Below, piece after piece: positions 13,591 through 24,050 of a stretch of 64,000 bases of DNA; the first letter of the stretch is position 1, and every line of letters starts with the position of its first letter. The notes beneath the pieces were generated by a model, which did no database searches, had not been told where the DNA came from, and saw only the letters and a list, made by a program, of their open reading frames with translations. The position numbers and the translations under genes are program-made. The stretch is from Eunapius fragilis (taxonomy: Eukaryota > Porifera > Demospongiae > Spongillida > Spongillidae), in contig OY811990.1 of NCBI GenBank assembly GCA_963681505.1, positions 4,876,891 through 4,940,890 of the forward strand. Reading direction: 5' to 3'.

Positions 13591-16143
13591 ATGAATAAAT
13601 TACGTATAAAGCAGTCCCGCACCATGAAGCATATAGTCTCACTAACAATAATTGCAATTGTGTTGGCTGCATCCTCGCTGAGTGTTGTAGAATTTGAAGT
13701 GATGCCAACTCTTATTGATGTGTATTTAAAGTTTTCGTACACCTGCAGGTATAGATAGTCCATATCCATATATGTAGGGCGTAATATCAAAACCATAAAC
13801 ACTGATTAGCTTATTTCTTTGCTGCTGTGGTCTGTTTATGCCAGTAAGCCCTCTCTTATTTGTGATCATTATCAAGCGATATATGTTCAGTTCCCTCATT
13901 TGTCGGTGCACTCATATAATTAGTGTATGGAGCCCCTGCAACCATGTACATGTTGGAATTACTTCCAATAGCTATCCCACATTCCAATAGCAGCACGCCA
14001 TTGAGAAGGGCAATTAAGTAATTTTTTCGATCGTTTTTATGAACTGAGTACCATATACACCATGCAAATATTGGTCCCAAAAATTTGCATGCATGCGTAA
14101 ATGTATATACTTGCTTACTTCCAAGAAGGGGTTTTCATTTTGTGTCACGAACATGATTCTTCTCCATTTAAAATAGGTCATGAGGGATACCACCGCTGAT
14201 GGAAGGTGCTCCGAGGATGGTAAGAGCTGGAACACTTTTCCAAATTTCCTGCGGTTGCTCAAAGCGCCCGATTCAAATACATATGACAGCTGTAAATGAG
14301 TGATTTCACATCATATTTTCAGTAAGCATATATATATATATAAGCTATCACTACAGCTGCAAGACGCAATACTGTCCCCAGCGTAGTAACAATCTGCGAT
14401 GCAACCTTCTATAGGTGCATGGACTAGTTGTAATTTATAACGCCTCTGCTTTTTTCAACTGACTCGTCCAAACAATTTTTGCTATAGTCATTAGTCCATG
14501 CACTTAGCAGGGTTGCCGAAGGTCACCCCGGCCTGACCTTCTAGACTGCCCGACCCGGACTGCATGCATAAAGAAGATACAGTAATTATAGATTGATATC
14601 GCGCTAATGGCAACAACGATATACAATGAAAGAGTGCATGCATGTCAGCTAGCTAGAATATAGAGTAGCATGCATGTTTATATAGCACACACACGAGATT
14701 CCAAACACTACGGGTAAGATTCCCTACGTACCTACACCTGACGCTGCTGAATATACTTGTCTCGCTCATCTGTTTTTTTTTTTTTTTTTTTTTTTGTCGC
14801 AGATACTACCATAATGCCTGATCGTGATGTGTGACCACGCCACAGAGCTTACCTTACTACGATGCGGTTACCTTAAGGGACGTCTCCTAACTATTTTGGT
14901 AAAGATAATGTCATCTTCATATAACAATTCTGGAATCGCACGTCAAAACAGTAGTTGTGTCGGCAACTGAATAAATGATCGAAACTACTGTCATAACTAT
15001 ACGAGATACTCTAGCAGATCCTTGCGGCTACTCCTCTCAATAGGTAGTTTCCTTGTGGTTGGTTCCTATAAACCCAGACCTCTTAGTTGATAGAACGAAT
15101 TTATTGTACGGGGGGCGTCTCCAAGGTCTGCATGGTTTTTTAATCTAACACTTTACAAGTAAATAGTTGTGCATTGAATTTTATTGTCCGGCCTGCAAGC
15201 CTGCTTACAGGCCGGACAAGCCTGCTTACAGGCCTGCAAGCCTGCTTACAGGCCTGCAAGCCTGCTTACAGGCCGGACAAGCCTGCTTACAGGCCTGCAA
15301 GCCTGCTTACAGGCTGGACCGGCAATAAAATTCAATGCACAACTATTTAGATTTCACTTTCGTCAAATTTAAAGTGACTGTTAATGAGAAATAAAAACAT
15401 CCCTTACACGATAATTGGCTCGCGACTATTCGAAATTAACAGGTATAATTATAAATGCTTTTTTCATTACCTAATTCAGATACTAATGCATGCAGCATCT
15501 CAGTTTATACACATAGATACGGAAACAAAAAATTATTGGAAATGAATAACGCTCAATGGCTGCAATGTAAGCATTCATGCATTTATGGATATAAGCATAC
15601 ACATGTGGCCTGGGTGTAAAGGGTGGTGGTAGACCTGATGTAGATTTGACATTTTAGTTATCACGTGACATCAAGATATTCCCAGGCCCAGCTGTGCGAC
15701 AACGCCTTTAAAATCACGTACGTACTCACCTGTGCATTCGATATCCTCAAACGTAGCTTCTGTTCTGCGACGGCTTCGGTAGCCACTGAACTGCCACAAC
15801 ACAGCATCGCTATGGACTCGGAATTATTGAGCGCCGCAGTCTATATAAAACGTAACCGTGGCTGCAACTCATGCAAATATATATTTGCGATGCGCGCTCA
15901 GAAAAATAAAAATAAAATTAAAAAACAATGTAACCCACGTACCAATGGATTCAGCGACAACTGAACCGTTGAATTTAGCACTACAGCGTAGTTTTGAGCG
16001 TTGATGTGCTCTAGTGCCATTTGTACAGCCGGTATAGCTCCGGAGAAGTCCCCTGGCGATGTGATATGTTGGAAGGAAATAGAATTCTCAGAAGAACTCA
16101 GGTGGTAGCTGGAGCACACGATCACCACTGTAACGAGCCACAT
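6791..16143 (-). CDS. GABA-B-like metabotropic receptor (class C GPCR), 16 exons
   Basis: A plasma-membrane receptor of the GABA-B type; ligand unknown. Exons: 16143-15943, 15840-15730, 14289-14119, 13742-13647, 13473-13411, 13101-12910, 12592-12353, 12296-12227, 12174-12073, 11951-11873, 11647-11518, 11176-11075, 10160-10020, 9548-9219, 7454-7317, 6943-6791. All junctions are GT-AG and keep frame, giving 772 aa. Residues 1-19 form a signal peptide. A Venus-flytrap domain follows to about 410 (SSVATEAVAEQ; CRIVFLNCYSQHARKILCE; YDAVWALAIALN). Seven membrane segments lie at about 417-675, with RLSSPNLNY after TM1 and KMWRINCIC after TM3. The tail (677-772) starts MLALFKDSSGENVF and ends IYELK. 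The lobe-1 region around exons 1-2 is shorter than usual. Intron 14 carries transposons but the splice sites are intact. Confidence 0.9.
7085..7125 (+). mobile_element. MITE end fragment in receptor intron 15
   Basis: The sequence matches the terminal part of the element at 43538-43743, including ATTTTGCGCGACTTTC followed by AATCACCCTG. Confidence 0.55.
7550..7600 (+). repeat. G-rich tract with G-quadruplex potential
   Basis: Several runs of G, up to about 15, separated by single A or T bases, on the non-template strand of the receptor gene inside intron 14. Confidence 0.8.
7645..8349 (+). mobile_element. hAT-family element with ATCGCGAT subterminal repeats
   Basis: The terminal inverted repeats are CAGTGTTGCCGCGAT and its complement. 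Several AATCGCGAT palindromes lie inside both ends (about 7660-7740 and 8267-8340). The interior holds a hAT dimerisation-domain remnant. TCATGCA occurs within ten bases outside both ends, but I do not see a perfect 8-bp target duplication. It lies in intron 14 of the GABA-B-like receptor gene. Confidence 0.8.
7808..8138 (+). pseudogene. hAT transposase C-terminal fragment
   Basis: The translation reads ALDDDIDDEMQRYLKKGEI. After a one-base frame change near 7925 it reads TWWKCHETSFPIISKLARKY, then LAIPASTAPSEKVFSTAKN and KKRWRLLPNRL. This is the canonical hAT dimerisation block, much better conserved than the one at 1227-1484. The DDE core is missing, so the element must be non-autonomous. 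A stop follows KKNSEFL. Confidence 0.85.
8400..9095 (+). mobile_element. Ty3/gypsy 5' fragment: LTR end, primer site and gag
   Basis: TTGGTGTCAGAAGTAGGA (8510-8527) resembles a gypsy tRNA primer-binding site and lies immediately before a gag-like ORF. The stretch between the hAT end (8349) and this site is the likely residue of the 5' LTR. No pol follows; the fragment breaks off near 9090-9100, where the receptor intron resumes. Confidence 0.6.
8528..9095 (+). pseudogene. Ty3/gypsy-type gag, truncated
   Basis: The ORF starts MAEPMDTADSKERTKELL and has a retrotransposon capsid layout: FEMYVRKAQVDESQW, then YAPEGNHLEWQAKFHRRGQ, ENLVTYVGELRALADKAYP, RLQLVRDQFVQGV and KEMPNTLDEALHM. This order (aromatic-rich start, ELR-x-LA, F-x-x-GV, P-x-TLDEAL) is typical of the gypsy gag domain. 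The natural C-terminus (zinc knuckles, protease) is missing. After about 9095 the frame runs on to 9325 through antisense of receptor exon 14, which is a chance readthrough. Confidence 0.75.
11679..11790. repeat. (TG)n-(TATG)n compound microsatellite
   Basis: TG repeats pass into a TATG tetranucleotide array inside an intron of the GABA-B-like gene, between the exons carrying TM1 and TM2. Confidence 0.95.
13544..13590. repeat. (GT)n microsatellite in receptor intron
   Basis: Uninterrupted GT repeat between two short receptor exons (13411-13473 and 13647-13742). Confidence 0.95.
15160..15349. repeat. Palindromic element with tandem 20-bp core
   Basis: A perfect 27-base inverted repeat beginning TAAATAGTTGTGCATTGAAT occurs at 15160-15186 and, complemented, at 15323-15349. 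Between the arms lie tandem copies of a roughly 20-base unit, CCTGCTTACAGGCCTGCAAG, alternating with a variant containing GGCCGGACAAG. The unit is itself nearly palindromic. The element lies in an intron of the GABA-B-like gene. Confidence 0.85.
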
Positions 16144-17498
16144 CTTTTGACAAGGGGATAGATTTATGGGAGATAATCCGCGGCTTTTATAATGTTGTAT
16201 GTTTTTATAATTTTACAAAGACGTGTTTACAGTACACGTGTATACATATGCATGAACAACAATCAATACAATGACGTGATACACTACTGTGTTACAAGGG
16301 GCAATTAGAGCGCGGTGTGGAGGATGAACAATTGTAACGGAGGGAGGGGTTTAACTGAGACAGCGGCCCTACATTGCATGAGAAAGAATTGAATCACCAT
16401 CGACAAAAGAGCCTTCCGCACTACACAAGCACTTTAATTGGGTCGTCCGTAGCAGTCCAAGGGGCCTTAAGTTTAACTGTGTAAAAGTTATGTCAGTCTC
16501 GTGCCCAAATCCAGCAGCCGTCACCGCTACGCTTACATACAGGGACCCTACGGTATACTTGTGCGCGCGGTTTTGCTGTCGTACACTGTACAATCCACGA
16601 CGTGTTGGCTTATACGTAGTCATATAGTGCCACGTACTGTATGCTCGTACGTATGTATAAAGTGTCCAACTTCGCGGATCTCACATAAAAAATTACAACA
16701 ATGCTAAATGATTGTTGCGATGGAGCTAGGCGAGGTGAGTCCAAAATCAAACATTATACGTGGCGATATAACCGGCTGTCTTGTGTGAAAATAATGTGGT
16801 GCGTTGATTAATCAGAAATAATCGCACGCATGCGCATTTTCAAAACAGTATATATATATATATGCAATCGTTGTCGCGAAAATGGATCTAACTCAGTCAC
16901 GTGTTTGCATTATTTCATATTGTATCCTAGATCCTCTAGAACTCGTTCTGTCCGTCACGGAGTTCTGATTTTCATTTCAGTCTATTGGACGCATCAAATT
17001 TGATGCCGCTTCTTTACGGAGAATATAATATTCTCTTAGGTCCTGTTTGCGACAACGATCCTCTATACGTTCTCGGCGTCAAATTGCTGTTTACCATGTC
17101 TTTTTTGGGACGTGACCTTTGAAATATTATATTGTTATAGAACGTGGTTTCAGTTAGTTAATTCTGTCGGAAGACCTCGTGGCCAAATGTAAAGTGGTTT
17201 AGAGGCAATGTGTATAGTTACAACAGACTGGTTTGAACCAAACAAATTATACCTTTTGTTTTGAACCGAAATTCTTGATCAGTTTTTTGTTCGGGTAAAC
17301 AACTATAAAAGTGGGATATTATAATTGGTTTAAACCATGCATGCAGCCTCAGCCACATTTTAAAACCGATGGTTTGAAAAAATTTAGTTAGACGTATATC
17401 AGCCGATGTACGTATATACGTATGATTTGCCGCTGGCTGTCCCATCATTTCCATGCGTGCCATCTCTGTTTAGCATGCATGCACATGTATGCACCTTC
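16144..17498. other. Upstream region of the receptor gene; no gene recognised
   Basis: 5' flank of the minus-strand GABA-B-like gene. It contains GCACGCATGCGC near 16825, a CpG-rich palindrome of the kind bound by NRF-1, but no verifiable promoter element. Short open frames show no known domain. Confidence 0.5.
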
Positions 17499-17499
17499 A

Positions 17500-17622
17500 C
17501 TAGTGTAAAAATGGATGGGTGAATTTCACTCAAAACGGTTCAAAATAGCACTCGATTCGAGAAATCGAGTGCTATTTTGAACCGTTTTGAGTGAAATTCA
17601 CCCATCCGTTTTTACAGCTAGC
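17500..17622. mobile_element. Near-perfect foldback (MITE-like hairpin)
   Basis: Two arms of about 52 bases pair with one mismatch around a loop of about 7 bases. The arms begin GTAAAAATGGATGGGTGAAT at 17504 and end at about 17615. CTAG and GCTAG flank the two sides. No coding capacity. Confidence 0.85.
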
Positions 17623-17779
17623 TATACACAGCAAAAACTGATTGATGCATGTCACTAGACATTGTGAATAGGGCACTAGACTGAGTGTAGCGACTCTCAC
17701 TCACGAAAAAGCACGCCCTGTCACTGCATGGTGCATCTCTACGTCGTCAGGCATGCATACATGCATCCCCATGCAACAG

Positions 17780-18700
17780 GAACACAAACGCTGTGACCAT
17801 GCAGTAACTTCAACCATATCATGCACGTGCATGGAATGATGCCGGAGTCCTCTTCGCTCACAAGCGGTATACCTTTACTACTCCCTATAGCTCATCTCTT
17901 CCCCCTTCCTTCTCACCCTATATAGCTCCCACTTAGATGTCGTGATGAAGGATTTGTTGAACAAATCATTATTATTTAATTGGGTTGAAAAGGACACAGC
18001 CATATTACCAATGAATTTATGAGCCTGGGTACGTGAATATGCATTATATACCCGGCCTTTCTTGCAGGTGTTCTAAAAATAACGCAAGGGGGCTGCTCCT
18101 GTAAGACCCGTCTGGTAGTTGGTTAAGCTGACGCTGCCTTGCAGGCTCTGGAAAACTCTCAAGTGGACGTACTCATCATTGCCCACACGTACCTGTCATA
18201 GATTTGTTTGTAAATACTTATATGCATGTAACATAAGTGCTACGTCATACCTTGATGAAGTAATTGACTCCGGCAACCACTTGCGTGGCATATTTCTCGG
18301 CTACGTATAATTCGAATGCACCCCCTGTCCTGCTTTCCAAATCTTCCTTTACCTGGAGAGTGGATAAGAAGTATATTATTTTTATGTATATACTTAATTC
18401 AGATGGATGATGACTGCATGCATGGTGATGGTGACTTACAGCGAAGGCTATTGCCTTCACTTCGGGTGTGGCATCGCGAACACCAGACAATCCTCCTAGC
18501 TTGAGACCACAGCTTTCTTCAACGACAGCAAGCACTAAAACAAGCACACAAGCACGCCACATTTTTTTTCTTAACGACAATAGAATTATGGACCACGACT
18601 GTGGAGTATTGCGTCGAATACGAGCTAATAAATAGAGCGATTGGAAAGTGTCACGTGAGTCATAGACAATGGCTTGAACAATGGCCATGCATGGGATCGA
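17780..18700 (-). repeat. Inverted segmental duplication, left copy
   Basis: This segment, including a cystatin gene with its 5' and 3' flanks, matches the reverse complement of about 23940-24840. Recognisable shared flank: GATTTGTTGAACAAATCATT at about 17950, with its complement near 24675-24695. Confidence 0.8.
18073..18562 (-). CDS. Secreted cystatin/stefin-like cysteine protease inhibitor, copy 1
   Basis: Predicted inhibitor of papain-family proteases. Three exons (18562-18440, 18352-18251, 18192-18073) join in frame to give 114 aa. Family marks: GGLSGVRDATPEVKAIA near the N-terminus with the conserved inhibitory glycines, the first hairpin loop QVVAG in YATQVVAGVNYFIKV, then EYVHLRVFQSL and a terminal LRYF. 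This is the cystatin A/B (stefin) plan. Unlike typical stefins it starts with a hydrophobic leader (MWRACVLVLVLAVVEESC), which suggests secretion. It is paired with an inverted paralogue 5.5 kb away. A strong hairpin (18708-18746) lies about 145 bp upstream of the start codon. Confidence 0.9.
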
Positions 18701-18707
18701 GAGTTTT

Positions 18708-18746
18708 AAAACGGATACGTTTCATAGCGTGAAACGTATCCGTTTT
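18708..18746. repeat. Perfect short hairpin upstream of cystatin copy 1
   Basis: A 17-base arm, AAAACGGATACGTTTCA, is separated by 5 bases from its exact complement. It sits in the presumed promoter region of the minus-strand cystatin. Whether it is regulatory or a small foldback insertion cannot be decided here. Confidence 0.75.
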
Positions 18747-19031
18747 TATATAGTCCCTTTGTCAGAAGCAGCTACAAATTAAAGGATAGCGTGAAAGCCT
18801 TCTACTTGTGGTCAACCACAGCTATATTTTGTTTCGATTTGTATCGCTCAACCCCAATTAAGCCCTCAGTACAGCACTTGACTACGTAATGTCATGCAGA
18901 AGAAGAAATCTATATGAGCTGTATCTATATATCCACTGTATCCTTTCAAATATGTCATGCTAACCATCTAGCTAGATATACATATGGCTATACAGGTCCC
19001 TCATGCATAAATTCCCCCCCCCCCCCTCCTC

Positions 19032-19690
19032 AATGCATTTACCTGTATAGGTTTTTTGACGACCCATTCTAGCGACATACCACGTAAATGGGGTGGCTAT
19101 GATACCCCGCACAAATAATGGCATCGTTATATCGTCATTGTGTCGCGGTCGGCGATTTTACGTCAGTGCACCTCATAGGACTTATTTGAAAGCACTGCAC
19201 GCATGTTTTTTATATATCAGAGCCTTGTGTAGAAAAGCTAAAATTCCACAACGTCCAAATCAGTCCGTGTCTAGATCTATGGCTCACGTGACATCTTTCC
19301 AATCCCAATAGAAGGGGGATTTAAATTTTGCAGGACACTGTCCCACACTGTATAATTGTATTATTATATATAATGCATTTACCTGTATAGGTCGAGGGTT
19401 TTTTGACGACCCATTCTAGCGGCATACCATGTAAATGGGGTGGCTATGATACCCCGCACAAATAATGGCATCGTTATATCGTCATTGTGTTGCGGTCGGC
19501 GATTTTACGTCAGTGCACCTAATTGAAAGCACTACGCGCATGTTTTTTATATAGCAGAGCAAAAAGCTAAAATTCCACAACGTCCAAATCAGTCCGTGTC
19601 TAGATCTATGCTCACGTGACGCCTTTCCAATCCCAATAGAAGGGGGATTTTGTAGGATACTGTCCCACACTGATAATATTATTTTATATA
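19032..19690. repeat. Tandem direct repeat, two units of about 320 bp
   Basis: Two units (starting 19032 and 19372, each with AATGCATTTACCTGTATAGG) share nearly all their length, including GATACCCCGCACAAATAATG and TCTAGATCTATG. The second has small deletions. No coding potential is recognised. Confidence 0.85.
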
Positions 19691-19718
19691 ATATAAATTA
19701 TAATTATAATATGAGACA

Positions 19719-20580
19719 ATGTCCAGCAAAATCACCCTTCTGGATAGTTTTTCAAGTTTCATTTTCCGTGGACTCCAAACAGCTTCTATCAAATGGTCCT
19801 TATGCATCCTAAATTGGACTATCCCTCATAAAGTTATTGAGCAGCAGGAACCACAGCAGCTAGACACTAACTCTATCGGTCAAATACATGCACCTGCTGT
19901 TAATGCTAGCCAGTATTACCGACGAACATTAAAACTATTCCAATTTAATGCTGGACTATTTGATTACTGAGCTTGACAATCGTTTTGAAGAAGAAGCAGC
20001 AGGCATTGTTGGTGAGTTAGCACAAATTCTGCCTTCTGAATTATGTTCAGCTAAATCCAAGTCATTTCAGAGATGTTTTAAGGATGACCTTCCATCAGCT
20101 AAGGCATTAATTAATTAAGCAAAACAGCTTGATACGCCTACAAAGGTTCTAAGTTTTGTTGACAAGGATTACTTTCCAAACATTTATGTAATCCTTGCCA
20201 TATATGCTATTCTGCATGCCAGTAACTAGTTGGGAGTGTGAAAAGTCAGTTATAGCGTGCGAAACTTCACAGCAAAGAAAAAGACGCAAATCGTATTTTG
20301 ATTCCACAAGTGATGTTTTTCATATCTATCTGTATCAAAACTGCTTTCATTGTGGTACAGATATGAAGAAAAAAAAAACAGATCACTTGTGAAAACAAAA
20401 TATGATTTGCGCCTTTTTTTGCTGCTGAAGACATCACTTCGAAGCATTATGGGTAATGACAGATTCAATGGTTTGGCATGCATTGATGGTGATTCATAGA
20501 GATGTGGAGTTGAATCCAGATGCGGTGGTTGAAGAGTTTTCTCGTCGTTACTCATGCAGGCTTTTGCTTTTGTTAATTAA
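19719..20580 (+). pseudogene. hAT-type (DUF4371/ZMYM1-like) transposase relic
   Basis: Reading across several frames gives the C-terminal part of a DUF4371-hAT transposase: YYRRTLKLFQFNAGLFDY, ELDNRFEEEAAGI, FPNIYVILAIYAI, MPVTSWECEKSV and, after a gap, LRSIMGNDRFNGLAC then HRDVELNPDAVVEEF. The order matches the dimerisation block of this family. Frameshifts near 19970, 20200 and 20500 and several stops show it is dead. A foldback MITE (20270-20424) interrupts the block between CEKSV and LRSIMG. Confidence 0.8.
20270..20424. mobile_element. Foldback MITE nested in hAT relic (copy 1 of 2)
   Basis: Two arms beginning CAGCAAA and ending TTTGCTG contain CACAAGTGAT and its complement and pair over about 70 bases. 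The same element recurs at about 57464-57625. It splits a hAT transposase relic, so it inserted after that element. Confidence 0.8.
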
Positions 20581-20689
20581 CCCTTTTTCAGAGTAGCTAG
20601 CCCAAAGGTTATACTCGATGCCATCAATATTAAGTTGTTTTGGAACAGTATCATTGTGAAAAGTGCTTTAATTTTCATGCCAAATAAAT

Positions 20690-20818
20690 GGAAAACTAAA
20701 AAAGCGGCTGGGGCTGTGCCCCAGGCCCCGCCACGGGTGGGGGGCACGCCCCCTCCCGTACCCACCCTCATCATGAATTTAATCTTAGACCCCCCTTCCG
20801 GAATTCCTGGATCCACCC
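20690..20818 (-). mobile_element. GC-rich hAT-like MITE end
   Basis: The right end, reverse complemented, reads CAGGGGTGGATCCAGGAATT and is followed by GC-rich sequence. This resembles widespread hAT-like MITE termini. The other end is not identified, so the extent is uncertain. Confidence 0.45.
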
Positions 20819-21115
20819 CTGTGTATGTTTGCTTTTATGCACATGCAGTAATTGGCACAGTTCACAGGCTATACTGCGATGATAGTTGTACAGGTACATT
20901 ATTCTTCATATGAGTGCAAAGCACACGCATGTGCATGGTCCCTCGTGTGTGGTCCCTGTCTCTACCACATGTAGTAATACATCAGTGGACCTAACAGTGG
21001 ACCTATACCAGCAGTAGTGCATGGGACCTCACCTATACACCAGTGGGAACCTACATTTAGCAGTAAATGACCATCCATTGTTAACACATGCACACTGCCG
21101 CGCGGGTTTTGTGAA

Positions 21116-21116
<1 letters not shown>

Positions 21117-21208
<92 letters not shown>

Positions 21209-21218
21209 GCACGCACAC
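21117..21218. repeat. (CA)n microsatellite
   Basis: CA repeats of about 85 bp ending in a CGCA-type variant run. Confidence 0.97.
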
Positions 21219-21289
21219 AAACATGTTTTGCTCTATGACTAGATGGGAAGAAAAAAGGTATGGTGTACTAAGAAAACTAACGGGGTAAA

Positions 21290-22640
21290 CGAACCGAAAT
21301 TTTCGATTCCTCTTGCATGGGTGTATTGCATCATCAGCACATCCAATTTCATCGAGTGCAGAAAATTCTGCATGTATGTATTCCCCAGCGCACTACTTGT
21401 GACATCAGTACACAGACAGAGTTACAGCACAAACTTGATACCTGTGTACAAATAGACCATTTCATAGAATGCACTGCAGTGTGCACATCCAACAATCACT
21501 GTGCAAACAGCAGTAACTATTCCAGTCCATTTGATGAGCCACCTTTGTTTGAAAATTCTAAGGAGAATGAAGCCCTGAGCCCAATTACCATTAAAGACCT
21601 TGAATTTAAAACTGTTGACAGTTCATTCCATGATAGGGGAATATGCAGAGACACCAACTGAAAGTGAGGAGCCCAATAGCATAGAGTATTTCCACAGTCA
21701 CACCTATTGAATATGATGGAGTAACTCCTGAGAGTATTGCCAATGAGAATGAGCCTGTCAATCAGGACAGTATTGTACATAATGACAGTACCAGCACAAT
21801 GGGGCTTGGTGCAGAGTTCAGGCAGTAGAACAATTCCTTACATGTTTGTCATAATTGTATACAGCTGAAAGGAAAATGAACATCTTCTCAATAAACTAAG
21901 AAAGCTAACATTCTGTCAAGATGCTCTAAAATGTAGCCAGAAATTAGTCCGTTTTTATACTAGGCTTCTAAATTATGCAACTTTATCACTACTTGTAGAG
22001 AGTGCAGCTGCTAGTCTTCCTTTCACCAAGACAAGGCTATCTTTTTCAACAAATTTTGATTGTTCTTATCAAACTCAGACTAAACCTATGAAAACAAGAT
22101 CAGGCATTTAGGTTTGAATTAAGTGTCACAACCCACTGTTTCTAGACTGTGGATATCAGGCTCAAATTCTTTCACTATTAATTAGATGGCCCAGTAAGAA
22201 GAACTGGTGGTAAATTTACCTGAGACAATTCATTGACTGAACAGAAGTATTTATAGAACGACCATCTAATCGAACTGCTCGGTAACAGACATGAGGTAAC
22301 TACAGGCAACACAATACAGTAAAAGTATTAATTGCAATCATACCTCATGGCACTTTATCATATATTTCAAACGCTTTGGGAGGACAAGTATCAGGAGATA
22401 TTGTGTTAGCAGATAGAGGTTTTATCATTGAACATAGCATTGGACTCTAAAGTGTGTACACCATCTTTTACAAAAGGCAGGAAACAGCTCACACGACACA
22501 AAGTAGACTGGTCGCGAGAAATGTCACATGTTAGGATCCATATAGAGCGGGTAATAGGTCATTTGGTCATTCTTGAAAGGTGTAATTCCGGTAACATTTC
22601 TGAAAAAAAAAATCAACTGGTATGCATGTACAATCGATGA
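21290..22640 (+). pseudogene. DDE_Tnp_4-type transposase relic
   Basis: Fragments in several frames follow the order of a DDE_Tnp_4 (IS4EU/Harbinger-like) transposase: a linker with STQTELQHKLDT, then [82 protein letters not shown] and SHVRIHIERVIGHL. ADRGF and RIHIERVIG are the second and third catalytic regions. Many stops and a deletion between SNALGG and DIVLADRG make it inactive. The N-terminal DNA-binding domain is not recognisable. Confidence 0.75.
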
Positions 22641-23810
22641 CATGTTATGTTGATGACACATTGCGTTATCAGTTACTTAAACTGAAGTCTGCACTTAGGA
22701 CAGTACCATTTACCTTTTGGGACACTTTCCAACTCTATAAGCAAAACAAGTGAAACCATTGTATTGGGCACTGTCGGTTGTGACAGCCAATACCTTCAAT
22801 GTCGGGGTCATCTTATTCATGTCCACAGTAGCACCATGCACGTACTACCTGAAACAGCATTTGGCTGAGTTTCACTTTCGTCCACTGTTGCCATCCTCTG
22901 TCTTGAATACCACTTGCACAATACTTCAGGAAGAATGAATTGCATTCTTATAAATTGCATTCACCTTGTTCATTGCATGACTGAAAAACTCTTGGTGTGG
23001 TTTAATACGTTGTATAAAAATGCCTTTAGTGGTCCACACAACAAAGTCAGTAAATGGTTTCTGACGTGTGAATCTGAGCTTGCACTTGGTAGTAGTACAC
23101 ATCTGTTTCTTTTAAATGCAATCCATCTGCAGATTGTTCTAAAAATCTATATTTTCAATGCCATTTTGCTATGAACATTCTCTGGCATTGTAGGGACATT
23201 TGATTTCCGCAACTCCCTCTCCACAACAGTCACATGACACAATGCCATCTGGTGATGCTCCAAGATGAGGGTATGCAGGGTTAATATGAAGTCCACTGAC
23301 TGACAATCAAAAGTTTTCTGTGCACAGACAGCATGGAATGTGAAAACGAGGGATTAAAGGGATCAGAATGTGCTGCATGTTTATATTTGGAAGCTGCTAC
23401 CAGCCCTATATTTATACCATGCATGCACAACTTTGACAGTGATCTTTAACTCTGAACCTTCTCAGATGTAACTACAATAGATGAAAACACTCATTACTTT
23501 CTGCAATAATACCAGTGAATGGAATTGTCTTTTACTTTTCCCTGCAGTTTTCATACAAGAACCTTATATGGTTTTAGAACCAATTTTAGGTCACTTTAAT
23601 TATAGCCTTAATTTCTTATCATGCATTATAAGAACCTATTACGTGTACTTGTTATTAAGATCTTAGTTTTAGGTATTTCTGATTAGAGTTACACCGCTGA
23701 GGACTTGGATAACAAATTAAGCTGCGGTTAACCCAACGTCGAAGCCTCGGAGGGTTACGCAGTTTTGCATGCTATACCGGTAACTACTTCTGAAAAACAG
23801 CTAATTCAGC
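22641..23810. other. No gene recognised
   Basis: AT-rich sequence downstream of the transposase relic, possibly its decayed 3' end. No domain, RNA gene or repeat is evident. Confidence 0.5.
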
Positions 23811-23814
23811 TGTT

Positions 23815-24050
23815 ATAGGGCTTTGTTGTGCGATACACAGAATAACAGATGAATTAGCTGCGGTTGACCATATAAAATCGAAGGTTTTCACGCCGCTATC
23901 CCTTTTTTGCAGCTTCTAGCTGCATGAGAAACAGCTACAAGGAATTAAACGTAACTATATATTGATATAGAACTCTCCCTTGCATGGCTTCATTCCTGTC
24001 ATTGTCCACGACATTGTCTAGGCTCACGCGACGACACTTTCCACTCTCTC
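23815..24050. repeat. Direct repeat flanking cystatin copy 2 (upstream unit)
   Basis: Shares with 24956-25190 an ordered series of blocks: TGTGCGATACACAGA, GAATTAGCTG, CGCTATCCC, AGCTTCTAGCTGCATGAGAA, ACAGCTACAAGGAATTAAAC and GGCTT-ATTCCTGTCAT. The upstream unit overlaps the presumed promoter of the cystatin gene. Confidence 0.8.

Noticed and set aside
21021-21242. Thr-His repeat ORF
   Set aside because: Translation of a CA microsatellite.
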